A stretch of DNA of 64,000 nucleotides from Dermacentor variabilis (Eukaryota > Arthropoda > Arachnida > Ixodida > Ixodidae). This document shows positions 43,278-54,206 of the stretch, piece by piece. The number at the start of each line of letters is the position of its first letter. Positions within the stretch are counted from its first letter, which is position 1. The notes under the pieces were generated by a model. It saw nothing but the letters and a program-made list of their open reading frames with translations. It was not told the DNA's origin and ran no database searches. Position numbers and translations under genes: made by a program. Where the stretch lies: NCBI RefSeq assembly GCF_050947875.1, contig NC_134569.1, forward strand, positions 40,767,777 to 40,831,776, written 5' to 3'.

Positions 43278-43899
43278 CTACCAGCATTTCGGTTTCTTTC
43301 TTCCTTTCCAATGAACATGTTGTTTCTCTTTCCGTATTTCTGTCGTTATTACACTTAGTTCACCATATTCTCCCTCTTTACTTGGCCATTTGGGAAGTTC
43401 TTCCTCGACACTTGGGGCTATATTTGTTATTTGCTCAGCGTTAAAATTTTGACTGGCCATTTTGTGCTCCTTGCTCTCTTTCGCAACTGTATATCCCCTT
43501 TTCAAAATGATGTGTTTATGGTCACTCCCTAAGCCGCTATATACTTCCTCGTCAATGACCATTTCTCTCAAGTTATCGTGAATTCCATCTGTCATCAGGC
43601 AGTAATCAATGGTCGATTTCCCACTTTCCACGTAGTCTACCCGTCACACTTAGGCCTTTTCTTCACGACAAAGAGGTTATGTTGCTCACAAAGACCTAGC
43701 CCTGACTCTCCGTTGTTGTCGGTAAGCCGTCTAGATTATGTATGTGGGCATTCATGTCACCTAATAGGATAATTTCGGCACCATTGCCTAAACCCATAAT
43801 ATCGGCACTTATACATTCCACTAACTCTTTATTCTCCTCTCTCCAGTTATTTCCGGTCCACAAATACGTTACGCCCAGCCATGTTTTCTTTTCACTCAT
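43278..43899 (-). pseudogene. LINE endonuclease remnant
   Basis: 43899-43696 encodes WLGVTYLWTGNNWREENKEL and AEIILLGDMNAHIHNLDGLP (GDMNAH block). 43631-43278 starts ESGKSTIDYCLMTDGIHDNL (S.IDY.L) and has LGSDHKHIILKRGYTV (GSDH, catalytic His). The two frames are separated by a short break. Confidence 0.75.
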
Positions 43900-44417
43900 T
43901 GTACATGATAACTAAAGATGCTCTTGACGTTTTGAATTTACTCTTTTCCGTTTGCCTCCCTGATGGATGAGAATTCCGACCCCCTTCCTTTTTTTCCGAT
44001 TAGGTTCTGTTGCACCCATCCCAAACATGGTTCTCAATCACTGGCGGCTCTTCCGAGTCTCTAAGGTGTGTTTATGTAACTCCATACACCCCTATTTGTT
44101 CTCTGTTTAACTGAAGCTCAATTTCTACCCACTTTTCCCTTTTTCTGCCGGCCTGCATGTTCATATAGCCTATTGCATGGCTAGCTCTCTTTCTTGTTTT
44201 CCTCTTTTTTTATTATTGACGGCGATGCTATTCCGATGTTCCCTTAAGTGTCTTCGTTACTACCTACAATGGTCTCCTGATCATCCGCAGGCCCGCCAAA
44301 AAAGTTACCGCGCCAGCCCACTTCTGGTCCAAGCCTGTGATTGAAGTGCACCCTGTCTCGAAGGAAACCACCCCACCTTCTCACTTCCTTGTTTACTTTT
44401 GCAACCTCGAAACCTTT

Positions 44418-44800
44418 CTATCGGCTCGTTGTCAAAATAGTCTTATTAGCAGCCACTACAGCTCTTTGTACGTCACTGTCATGTACAGGCACCTCCGGCA
44501 CCATGCACACCATGATCTGCACATGAGAGGACAACTCGTGCAAGTCGTCTGCCCCCTTCGCCAAGCGCTGGGCTTGTCCTGTTCCTTTTTTGTTTAGAAC
44601 GTCAGTTAGCCCACCTGATACTACGACAAGATTGGGTCCGTGGGCATTTTCTGCGAGCTTTGCTTTTGCTCGCTCCATGACAGCGCCCAGTGTCTGTCCT
44701 GGAAATGTACCTACCGCCACTCCTTTTTTCACCTTTCACCCTTTCCACAATTACCTCTGAGCAGCTAGCCAGGTTTGAGTCGCTGGCGATAATCACGCTT
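44418..44800 (-). pseudogene. SGNH-hydrolase-like domain of a LINE
   Basis: In 44796-44602 the frame starts MIIASDSNLASCSEVIVERV, where SDSN corresponds to the GDS(N) block I of SGNH esterases. In 44732-44418 KGVAVGTFPGQTLGAVMERA, LVVVSGGLTDVLNKKGTGQA (GGLxD, block III GxND) and VQIMVCMVPEVPVH follow. A frameshift of about two codons joins the parts. Esterase-like domains are known in some LINE ORF1 proteins; their role is unsettled. Here the block III Asn is replaced by Thr, consistent with decay. Confidence 0.6.
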
Positions 44801-45123
44801 TCACTCTCTCCTACTGCCCAGGCTTCCTCTGCTTCCCTTTGTCATCCCTTTCTGTGTGATTTGGGCTTGGCAAGTGGCAGTGACCCATGCGTTCCTGCTT
44901 TTCCTTCGTGGTCGCATCAAGGTACGTGCAGCTCTTTCCGCTACCCCCTTCCACGTTGAACGCATTCCACGTGCTGTGCTCACATTCCCTTTCCTGTCAC
45001 GTCGGCAGACTGCGTTCCATTGTCACGACCATTCTCCTTCACGATGGCGGCCCTGTTCAGCTTTTCCTCGGCTGCTTGAAGTGTTTTTTCCACAGCCTTC
45101 CGTGCATCACGCTTCATATTCAG

Positions 45124-45303
45124 CTAATTTTTGAGCTCTTCGACCTGGTTGACAAGCTCATCCTGGAAAGCCTCCCTTTTCTTCAGCCTAGCATCGACAT
45201 CACATTGTCTGCCAATTGACCCGATGTTCCCTCTATTCTCATCCGCCCCCTCGTCTACCTTGGGGGATCCTCCGTACACTGCACGCTTTACCGTTTTTCT
45301 TGC
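45124..45303 (-). pseudogene. LINE protein N-terminus
   Basis: From an ATG at 45303: MARKTVKRAVYGGSPKVDEG, then ARLKKREAFQDELVNQVEEL and a stop. A predicted amphipathic, coiled-coil-like stretch (VNQVEELKN) ends the frame. It lies directly upstream of the hydrolase-like domain. Confidence 0.5.
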
Positions 45304-45379
45304 CATGAGTTGCACTTCGATTCTTTTATTACAAACACCGAAGCTTTCAGAGCACGTGCCTTCTGGCAAATGCAAATGC

Positions 45380-46424
45380 AAATGCCTTCTAGCAAATCCT
45401 TAAAATGCTGGAGAGTAATTATCACCAATAATTTAGAAGCAATAAATGTTGCACAGACTTAAGGTATGACACGTGTTCAAATTCGCGGCCGCGCTCTCAC
45501 TGTCCTACCAAACCAATATTTCTGACACCAATGCACACACACTAAAACCACTAATAGCTAATAGACTTGCGACTTCCAAACTACTATTTAAAGGCTATAA
45601 AGACTTAACGTCCCACACGGCTGCACGTGCTGAAGCACGTTTCGCGATAGGGCGTTCTGACTATCCTGCAAAACGAAACATACATGAAATACACCTGCAC
45701 AGACGAAAAAAAAAAGGAAACTAGCCAATTACTATTTAAAGGCTAAAAAATCAGCAAATCAAAAACAAGCAGGCTCAAAGCATGAAGAAAAAACATCTGT
45801 TTTCGTCGCCTCCGCGGAGCCCTGGAAAAACACGCCCGTCCGCCACAAACATCACAAACATCATCCAGATGCGGCGGAGGCGAGCGCCCTCTGGGTACGC
45901 AAATGACGGAGACCGTCTTCGGTCTATGCATTGTGGAAACGCTGGAACAGGGGTTTGTTTTCGTTTTCGCGCAACTGAATTATGTTTTCTCGTTTATTCA
46001 AATTACAATCCGAGAGCTACCATGTCTGTAGGTTGTGCACGTTAAGTCGTAGTTTACGGTTATTTCACGTATTTTAGCTTGAGAAATTAAATTAGTTCAG
46101 CCAATTCTTGCGTCACATGGAAGGCCTGGGTATGCGTGGTTCGAGAATCGTTTTGACGGAACGGTGTCCGACGCCGGACACGGAACGCGCACGCCGGATT
46201 TTCTGCGACTCGGGCTCCTTGACGCTGTCGCGTTACAAGGCGACGACGAACGCGCGAGCTTAGGCAGGAGCAGGCAGGAGCGTGCTCGAGCAGTTTCGCC
46301 GGGGGCACGAACTAGCCAGCTATGAAAGAAGACGATGATGCTCGAGCCATTTCTGATGATGATAGTTGCTGCTGCTGCTTATGATGATGATGACAACGAC
46401 GACAGTTTCCTATTGATGGCTGAT
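45380..46424. other. unassigned spacer
   Basis: AT-rich to 46080. 46160-46235 holds a dispersed repeat core listed separately. No gene recognised. Confidence 0.45.
46160..46235. repeat. dispersed repeat core, copy 1
   Basis: ACGCCGGACACGG, then CGCCGGATTTTCTGCGACTC and TTGACGCTGTCGCGTTA. The same order occurs at 54148-54206. I recall this as a common tick repeat; two copies are visible here. Confidence 0.65.
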
Positions 46425-46718
46425 GCCCCCTTAAGCAATGAGTGGCAACGTAGTCAGCTTAATGACATCTTAGTTGAAATCAAGAAAAAGAAATGGGCAT
46501 GGGCAGGACATGTAATGAGGAGGGAAGATAACCGATGGTCATTAAGGGTTACGGACTGGATCCCAAGGCAAGGGAAGCGTAGCAGGGGGCGGCAGAAAGT
46601 TAGGTGGGCGGATGAGATTAAGAAGTTTGCAGGGACGGCATGGCCACAATTAGTACATGACCGGGGTTGTTGGAGAAGTATGGGAGAGGCCTTTGCCCTG
46701 CAGTGGGCGTAACCAGGC
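46425..46718 (+). pseudogene. RTE-type LINE, C-terminal end
   Basis: Frame ends with KKKKWAWAGHVMRREDNRWS, WIPRQGKRSRGRQKVRWADE and WRSMGEAFALQWA before a stop. This is the characteristic end of RTE/BovB-type ORFs (KW.WAGH..R..D.RW, KR.RGRP..RW.D, W...GEAF..QW). The ATG-initiated extension upstream runs into GAT-rich simple sequence. Only about 0.3 kb of the element is present, a severe 5' truncation typical of RTE insertions. Confidence 0.85.

Positions 46719-46762
<44 letters not shown>
46719..46762 (+). repeat. (GAT)n tail of the RTE insertion
   Basis: About fourteen GAT units start eight bases after the stop codon. RTE elements end in short tandem repeats of this sort in place of poly(A), so the microsatellite is probably the element's 3' end. 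Confidence 0.85.
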
Positions 46763-48757
46763 TAGTCAGCTGTAGAAGCAGATGACGAACACGACGAACG
46801 CGTGAGCAGCGGCATGAGCGCGTTCACGTGGTTGCGCCGAGGGGCTCCAACGAGCTGGCTCGCGGGTTGTTAGTGGACGACTGAAATGCCCTAGTCTATA
46901 CAGCTTCCTTGTAAAAGTTACTTTCCAACTTCTTAGTTTAGAGGACCACGTGTTTTTCGGTGCTTATCTATCTGTCTGTTCTTCAGGAAAATCCTCAGTT
47001 GACAGTCTGCGTTGTGTCTGTGCTTTTCTTTCCTTTCGTCTCCGTTTCGCGCTGCCCACGTCAAGAGGGTTCTCTACGATCATCTATCCTTTGCTATTTG
47101 TGGTTGTGCTTTCCGCACTGGGTGCGTGCTCGTTTCGTCTGGCGTGCTTTTACAGACTCTGACCCAACACTTCTGTTATGCGACAAAAGGAAGCGATCTG
47201 CATGCTGGTGGGCGACCACAGGAAGACCACAGGACCACGACATGAGAATGAAATCAGCATTGTTGTTCGTTGCTCAAAATTGTACGTGACGTCTTGAAAT
47301 TTTCGCGGTTATAACGATGATAGAAATAATTTTTTTTGTCTATAGCTATTTTAAGGCTGTTCCCCCTTTTCTGTTCGGCTGCTTTTCCGGTACCATTCTC
47401 TAGCATATTCGTTTGCTTATTTTTTATGTTGATTAATTTTCATATCTTCATTAAGTATGAGGAAATGGAAACAGTTGGATGGGATGAACTCCATTGCGAT
47501 TATGGAGGTCGGCTCATTAATTTAGCTGCCGTGTATAAAGGGCTCGAAACGCGTTGCTCGGGCCATTGAAAGCGATCGCAGCGACTTCCTGTTCTTGAAG
47601 GAAAGGGAAAACGACGCGATACGTTTGAAGGAACCGAAGAAAAGAAAAACCCTAAATAACGAAGGCGTTCGGTACAGGGAGAGATACGTCAAGCATGGGC
47701 GTCAGCGTTAGCGACTGCAGTCTCCATCACAACCTCTTAAGACGAACGGAAGGAAGACAGAAGAGGCTGGCATGGCGCCCGAGGGTTGTTTTCCATTTCT
47801 ATTTCTGAAAGGTCTCGATATGGCCGAGATTAATAGTCTCCAACACATTCTTCGCTTCGCGATTTCTTTTATTTCTATATACCTCTTTTTCTTGTACGCC
47901 CGAGTGCCCCTTACATAAATATGTGCATGCAGATAAGGTGGCGTGCACGCGGTACTAAACGCGAATGAACGTCCGCGTGCAGTGAAATAATACCATCCTT
48001 GACTTCTAAGGTTTGCTGGCGTTTGTATTTTTCCATTCGGGAAGCAACAGAGAACCCGGGTCGGCTGATCTCTCCTATAGTGCGGTGCTCCCTTCGAGGT
48101 CTTTATTTTTTCGCTCTCCGGAGATTGCGAATTTGCATTTATGCTAACGCCAGCGAGAGGAATGTAGTCGATCGCGCACTCTCCAAAACGTCACCAACAC
48201 GACCACCCCATGTACCTTTTTTTTTCTTTTTTGCCTTCACGCATCTCAATAGCATTTGATCTCGTCCACGAAAGACACCTGCCTCTCCTACGATATCACA
48301 TCAACCAATGTTAACGTCGTAGAACATTAACGTCTCTTTCACCTCTTGACTCCTTTCCCCCGCCTAGCCTAGCAAACCGGACGCGCGTCTGTTACCTCCC
48401 TACCTTTCCTTTTTTCGTACCCTCCTCCTCCCCCTTCTTATACCGCGCCAAAGCGAACCTCCCCAAAAATGTTAAAATATTGCTTAATACACGGATAAAA
48501 ACTTCAGAACGAAGTTCATTATTTTGACTGTACCTTTGCCGCGCGTTATTAAATGCGCGTTCGTTATCATCAGCGCTGAAGTGCTGGCACGTCTCTGGTA
48601 AGAGGCGAAGGGCCGCTCCTCCCCCCCCCCCCCCTCCACGCCTCTCTATTTCTTGTCGCTTTTAGACCAGCCAGTTACGCAATAACATACTTCCTTCTCA
48701 AGTCAGGTTTGCTTTTTCCCGAGAAGAAAGGTCGAGCCAAAACAAGGCGCTCTTACC
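46763..48757. other. unassigned spacer
   Basis: No gene recognised. A C14 run lies at 48621-48634, and pyrimidine-rich stretches at 48340-48440. Confidence 0.4.
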
Positions 48758-48998
48758 GCTGGCCGCAGTGGCTCAGTGACGATGGCGCTTTGCTGCCGAG
48801 AACAAGGTTGCGAGTTCTAATCCCTGCCGCGGCGGCCACATTGCAATGGGGACCAAATGCAAGAACTCTCGTGAACTCAGATTTAAGCACACATCAATAA
48901 AGAACCCAAGCTTTTCCAAATTAAGCCGGAGTCCTCCACCAGGGCGTCTCCCGTTAGCCCAATGTGCAGTTATTGAACAATAAATCCCACAACTCAAA
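48758..48998 (+). mobile_element. tRNA-derived SINE
   Basis: Box A-like GGCCGCAGTGGCTCAGTG near 48761-48778 and box B-like GCGAGTTCTAATCCC near 48811-48825, then the family body (CACATTGCAATGGGGACCAA, GAACTC.GTG..CTCAGATTTA). Diverged from 295-535, and the ATT tail is replaced by other AT-rich sequence. Confidence 0.8.
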
Positions 48999-49319
48999 GA
49001 GCTCTAACCACAAGAGCTCATGTGGGCTGCTGTCTAAGCTAAAAACAAAGAAAGTAAAGGTGCATATTCTCAGCGATAGCGACGGCTGCGGAACTTGCAG
49101 CTCCTTGCTCTGCACTTCGTCTCGTCAACCAAGAACGACAGCGAAGGTGGTCGATATTCAGCGTCTCGAAGGCAGCGCTGAGGTCTTCGTTATCAGCCCT
49201 GCGGCGCGGGCCGCACGAACAACCGATGTTCGAGATTATAGTGCTTATGCGTACTTTGGCCGTGAAAAGTCACCACGTCCCACCTCAGTTGCTTCCAAGT
49301 CACTGCGGCGCGTTTCTCT

Positions 49320-49470
49320 GTCTCTCTGTGTTTCTCTGTCTCTCTCTCTCTCTACCTTTTTTTCCCCTTATCTTTCAACTCCTCCTCAACCGTTTCCCAG
49401 TGTAGGAAAGCAAACAATATTTTTGTTCTGTTTTGGATAACTGCCTTTCTCCTTTCTTTTGGTTCTCTCT
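49320..49470 (+). mobile_element. LINE 3' tail, plus strand
   Basis: Pyrimidine-rich leader, TTTCCCAGTGTAGGAAAGCA, then AACTGCCTTTCTCCTTTCTTTTGG. This matches the GTAGGGTAGCAAAC ... CCTGCCTTTCC tail of tick LINEs found elsewhere in the window on the other strand. Upstream ORF sequence (48964-49300) may be its 3' UTR. Confidence 0.5.
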
Positions 49471-50085
49471 CTACACATAAATTTTCAGGGAATTCGTCGC
49501 TTACTCACCATTATCCTTGAAAATATATCCATCTGAATCAAAGAAAAACAACCAATATCATTAAAAAAGAACAAGAGTATGAGGGGAGGTGGGGGGGGGG
49601 GGGGAGGCGCCGACATGCACATAGGCTGCTTTGATTGCACAAAAAACAAGATTCTTGCAAATAGCACTAACGAATACAAAAGGAGGGGGTAAGGTGGGGG
49701 GAGGGGTATCGGCTCTTGTTAACCAGTTTGCTCCTCCTTTTCCATTACCTGTCGTGTTACGTATAGATCGCGGGGAAAGCGCTTAAGCAACGCGCGGCAG
49801 TCCGTGACAGATTAATTACAAACCTGGGAGGGCGGTGTAGTGGAAGCCGAGTGTGTTCTCGGCACCGTTACTCTCTGTAATGGTGTCGACGGCATTGCAG
49901 CGGGTCTTGTTGAACAGTCTTCTTTACGACAGGCTGCGCCTCGGTGAAAAAGAAAACAGAGGCAGCGAATTATGTTCTGTTCAGTATTCACTTTCCTACA
50001 TAGTAGGCAATATTGCTATGAAGGCTGCAGAGACTTTTCTTGCTACTCGCAACCGTAACCAATATTTAGTGTATCACGTTTGAAT
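49471..50085. other. unassigned spacer
   Basis: G14 run at 49591-49604; otherwise nothing recognised. Confidence 0.45.
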
Positions 50086-50283
50086 AGTAATAATTTCTGG
50101 ACTTTTACGTGCCAGAACCACGATACGATTATGAGGCACACCGTAGTGGGGAACACCGGATTAGTTTTGACCACCTGCGCTTCTTTAACGTGCACCGAAT
50201 GCACGGTACGTTGGCGTTTTTGCATTTCGCCCGCATCCGAATGTGGCCGTCGTGGCCGGGATTTGATACGGTGCCCTCGGGAT
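50086..50283 (-). mobile_element. SINE, minus strand, truncated head
   Basis: AATAATTTCTGGACTTTTAC, GATTATGAGGCACACCGTAG and CGTGGCCGGGATTTGATAC match the reversed family consensus. It stops inside the tRNA part, exactly where the 50285 hairpin begins. Confidence 0.85.
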
Positions 50284-50284
50284 T

Positions 50285-50441
50285 GGCTTGACGAAACATC
50301 GTTATAACGGCGCGTTTTGAGGAGAGGTCGCAGAAAGAATGCACAGAGGACAGTCGCACAGAGGATCGGGGACTGTCCTCTGTGCATACTTTTCCTGGTC
50401 CGTTTTAAAAACGCGCCGTTATAACCGCGTTCCGTCAAGCC
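50285..50441. mobile_element. Penelope-type terminal hairpin
   Basis: GGCTTGACGAAACATCGTTA at the left is inverted as TAACCGCGTTCCGTCAAGCC at the right. The inner arms GCACAGAGGACAGTC / GACTGTCCTCTGTGC are exact, with 15 bases between. The right arm order (CTGTCCTCTGTGCATACTTT, TTTT, GCGC, CGTTATAA) parallels that of the PLE ends at 29560 and 57110. No coding sequence. It interrupts or abuts the SINE. Confidence 0.55.
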
Positions 50442-52751
50442 AGAAACCCATAAGTCTCTTACTCGGGATTGAAAGCACAATGCCAGAGCCATGCCCTACC
50501 CGACAACGCAGGCATCACAAATGAAAGCTACAGGTATGCGTTTTGTTATCCCATGTTAAATTAAGTCTAATATCTTTACACCACAAAATATGACGTAATT
50601 ACTACATGGAATGCGTCGCAGATCTAAACACTCTTTAATTATATGGCGTCGCGTCTGTTGTACCTTGTTATTATAATGTGTCCATGCATTCTTGCTCTAC
50701 ACGGGTGTCATTTTGCTTTGGACATGTTCGGACAGTGAGACACTTACATTGCTTGTCGTTACTTTCACTGAATTTGAATCCCATAGGCTTAGTCTTGCTT
50801 AAGACCACTGTATACCTGTAAATAAAAAAAAATAAAATTAACCATATTAACCGCCGACCGCGCGGAGGGACACGTTTCTGCGATCATGCAGTCGTATCGA
50901 TGTTCGTAGCGCACCGATCGCCCTCGCGACCACGACATACAGTACGTCGCATGCTTCGGGCTCTAAAATGGACAAATATTAGGCGATTGGACGTGAACTT
51001 ACCTTTACATATTGTAGTTGTAGTATACGAAGCAGTTACTCCGTAGAGAGCGTCGCAGGCCAAAAATAACCGCACTACGAGACCCCGCTTAAGTGAGGCA
51101 TCCAAGGCCGCACAGCGTGCGCACGTAGCTTCCGCAACGTTTCCTGCTAAACATGAAACCGCGTATAGTGCGAGGAGCCCAATAACGTGTGCACCAGTGC
51201 CACGCCTGTTCCTCCGACACCAGTCCTTCTTTACTTGTTTTGCTTTAATGCATCCGACAATCTGGGAGCCTTAAGTCGCCTTCCCTGTGTCAACTAGAGG
51301 AAAGAAAACGAAACGAAACTCAGCTAGCCTATATACGAAGGTGCGCCAAAACCACAGAAAAAAAGAAGGGTCTTAAGCCTCGTAATAAGCAAACGTAGAA
51401 GCCGCGTTTCCACTCCACAGTGTCCAAGTCTGCGTAAGGCTGTTGACAGTTCTTTGTCAACGCCGTCAATTTGCCGAACAGCTTTGATCAGTGGCTCGAG
51501 CGGGGGACCTTTCGCTCGCACGCGTGTTCGCTGCATTGGACGAGTCCGATGACTGTGCTTGCCTTTCATTATAACCCACGCTCCTCACAAAGGAAGGCGC
51601 TTGCGTCTTCATATTTAATAGCTCTTCCGTTAAACACGTCGTGGTGATGTAGCTCTCATATGGGTGAGGGAATTTAATCCAGTCTTTCTTTCTTGCTTTT
51701 TTTTCTTTCTTCCTTTCTTTCTATCGCTTTCCATACAGCGTTAGGGGGACACGGAAGACATTTTTGTTCATTGCACAAATCGGCTGAAAGGCCAGCCGCG
51801 CAGCCTCCTTAGTTACGAGCATTAGCCTTTGCACGTGCTGCTCAAGTGAAACGCGAAAATCTATTTGAAATGCCTGATTAGTTCGGTACGCTAGCGCTGT
51901 CCTTTCAAATGGATCCGCCGAGGGTGAACGGAAGCTTTGCCTCGGAATACACTCCAGCAAGAAGCGCGCTCGCAAAATGGCTGAAAGGCCACCTGAGGTT
52001 TTAAGATGATTCAATCCCGCCTCCTCCTCAGCTTTTCGCTTCCACGTGTGCGAACAGTCTTCCAATAGGAGCGGTGCTCTCGTGTTCGCGACAATGAGTG
52101 CTCCGAAATAGGAAAAAAAAAAAAGGGAGGAGCTTTGCTTTGACAAGTAAGGCAATGTAATGAAGTCATATTAAACACTTTTTTTCCGCTCGCAGGAGTG
52201 ACAGAGTGATGATGCAAAAAAGACAGTGTTTAAGCCTCTCAGTCGACTACTTGCACAGAACGAAATAGCAGAATTAGTATTTAAAGATTTGTGCCTACCT
52301 AGTGCTGAAAATTTGCACCTGCGCTGTACACGAAATGGCTACAAATATATTTTTAACTCTTGTTGGTCTAGCTGCGCCGTCGCTTTCCTTATTTCTTTGG
52401 GCATGCTGCATTATACGTTGTCTTGTTACGCAAAATCAAACACGCGCGATAATATATGCACAAATCTTGCGTTCAAGGCAAGGTCTATAAGGCCGGCACG
52501 AAGAAAACGGTCAGTGCGGCCGTACTTTCTACTATCGGCTGCCTCTGGAAGAACGAAAAAAGTTGCAGAGGCACTTAAGTCTCCTTACGTGCACTGAATG
52601 CGAAAGCATTACGACTCTATTAGAGATGACAGGAGACGCTAGCGTTCTGTCCTGTGTGCTTCTTGCTGCCGTTCGTTTCCTTCATCGCGCTAGTTAATGA
52701 TGTCTCAAGACAGTATGGCTTTTCCGCGCGATACATTTAACTTGGTCATGT
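50442..52751. other. unassigned spacer
   Basis: Frames of 144 codons (52155-51721, minus) and 123 codons (52226-52597, plus) have no recognisable motif. 52596-52613 (GAATGCGAAAGCATTACG) is shared in reverse with 20115-20132. No RNA gene seen. Confidence 0.4.
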
Positions 52752-52929
52752 GATCGAATTCAGAAAAGTCAATTTTGAGGGTGGACGACTCAAATTTCGG
52801 AGGTGGGCCAGGTCAACATAAGGTGTGGGCCAGGTCGGTTTTGAACGCGGGCGATTAGAGCTGTCGGACGGTCCCACCGCGGGCATACAGTTGTAGGAGT
52901 TGTCGGACGATCTCGCCGCTGCCACCATT
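52752..52929. repeat. degenerate GT-rich minisatellite, left of LTR
   Basis: Repeated units of the form GGGTGGGCCAGGTC...TTTTGAACG with AAAATTGACTTT-like spacers on the reverse strand. The same motifs reappear right of the LTR (GGGTCAGGTCGCTTTCGAACG at about 53811-53831). Confidence 0.55.
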
Positions 52930-53730
52930 TGTAAGGGTTGAAGGTCGTAGAGAGGAACTTGGGAGGAGCTAGGCGTACAGGGTTCATTTACAGTATTTAC
53001 ATTTTAAACAAGAGATACATCGACAGTCTAGCGTGACTCCCAAATGCAGCCCGCAAGACGAAGCACACAGCAAACGAGCACACAGCTCACGAGTACGATC
53101 ACAGAGCACACTGACGAGCACGAGCACACTTAGCAGCCGACAATCAGCCGCTTATAAACACTCCGTTCTCCTTAGATCCCTAGGTGAGAGAACCGTTCGA
53201 CCAGTCATCGAAGTTGACCCGCCGGTTGTCCAGTATCTTGAGTCTTGAAAGGCGCATGGGGAGGTTCCGCCAGTTACCTCCCCTCGAGAACTCCCCCTAG
53301 CTGACCCCCGCCGCGTGGCTGTGCCGGATGTCCATTGTCCTGCGCTTCTAAATTCCAGAGCTGCCTTTCTCCTGTAGTCGCCACTAGTGTCAGCAGAGTG
53401 TGACGAATCCTGGGGCCCACGCACCGCAAAGCACCCTTTTGGGGGAAGTGCTTCTTGCTGTCGAGAGACTATGGAGACCCGGCAAATCAACCAACAATAC
53501 GTTGGGCGCCAAACGTGGCCGGCCCTGCTGCCGTCACCGATTCTCCGAACGAGGCGCCTGGTGGATTAATGCTGTCGTGGTGTCCAGTTCTTCGAAGGAA
53601 GTTAATGGTCGGCTAGCGCTGTCGTCCTCGCTGGTTCTCTGAAGGGCGCCACCACCGCGGATTGATCGAAGCACCTGCAGCGAGCTTAGATAGTTTTTCA
53701 GAGCACTACCCCTGCAGGCCAATCCTAACA
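52930..53730 (-). mobile_element. 801-bp LTR (Gypsy-type likely), minus strand
   Basis: On the minus strand it begins TGTTAGGATTGGCC (53730) and ends CAACCCTTACA (52930), giving TG...CA ends. A TATA-like GTTTATAAGCGG (near 53160-53149) sits in the middle. Two bases after the LTR the minus strand reads TGGTGGCAGCGGCGAG, which has the shape of a tRNA-primer site. No gag-pol follows, and the second LTR is not in the window; the flanking minisatellite on both sides argues for a solo LTR or a recombined remnant. Assignment to Gypsy is a guess. Confidence 0.5.
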
Positions 53731-53890
53731 GGGCCAACTCAATTGCAAAATCAACTTCTTGGGTGTTGGCTACCTAGACTTTGTGGGTGGAAAAAGACAA
53801 TTTTGGTAGTGGGTCAGGTCGCTTTCGAACGTGGATAAAATCAGTTTTCGAAAGGAGCAGAATCAGTTTTCTTGGGTGTGGGCCACGGCG
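53731..53890. repeat. degenerate GT-rich minisatellite, right of LTR
   Basis: AAAATCAACTTCTTGGGTGT, then GGTAGTGGGTCAGGTCGC and AAAATCAGTTTTCGAAAGG share the motifs seen at 52752-52855, so the LTR probably inserted into this array. Confidence 0.55.
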
Positions 53891-54147
53891 ACCGTAGGAG
53901 CGTCAGAAGGTCAATCGCCGGGATCGTGACGTCATCACTTGGTCACGTGGGTTTTGGTGCCACCTGAGGTTAACGCCGGACGCGGATTTTCCTCTTCATG
54001 GCATATAACGCTTTCGCGTTAATAACTTGTCTATGCTCTCCTGTGGCCATGAAAACGCAGCAGTTACGCATGCGTCTTCAAAAAGTTTGGAGGACGCACA
54101 TATACCTAAATATATACGGAAATTTTTGCTCACGGGGAAGCCAGCGC

Positions 54148-54206
54148 TGGACGCCGACACCGGATTTTCTGCGACACGGGGCCCTTACAACGCTGCCGCT
54201 TTAGAA
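54148..54206. repeat. dispersed repeat core, copy 2
   Basis: GGACGCCGACACCGGATTTT, CTGCGACACGGGGC, then ACAACGCTGCCGCTTTAGAA, parallel to 46160-46235. The preceding 53960-54010 has GACGCGGATTTTCC and TAACGCTTTCGCGTTA. Confidence 0.6.

Larger units (their letters stand above)
41345..45310 (-). mobile_element. LINE of a second class: SGNH-like domain, endonuclease, RT, no RNase H
   Basis: Minus-strand order: N-terminal segment (45303-45124), SGNH-hydrolase-like domain (about 44800-44418), endonuclease (43899-43500), linker (43318-42990), reverse transcriptase (about 42890-42120) and C-terminal region (41903-41706). It differs from the RNase H LINEs by domain content and by having no zinc-knuckle ORF1. 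Numerous stops and frameshifts, and a probable deletion around the catalytic YADD block, make it dead. The clade is not resolved by eye. Confidence 0.75.

Noticed and set aside
42830..43444. 204-codon plus-strand ORF rich in Phe/Leu/Ser
   Set aside because: Antisense shadow of the LINE linker and endonuclease region on the minus strand.
46618..46827. Poly-Ile ORF on the minus strand
   Set aside because: Translation of the GAT/ATC microsatellite.
51721..52155. 144-codon minus-strand ORF
   Set aside because: No recognisable domain, and simple-sequence-like N-terminus; cannot be told from chance.
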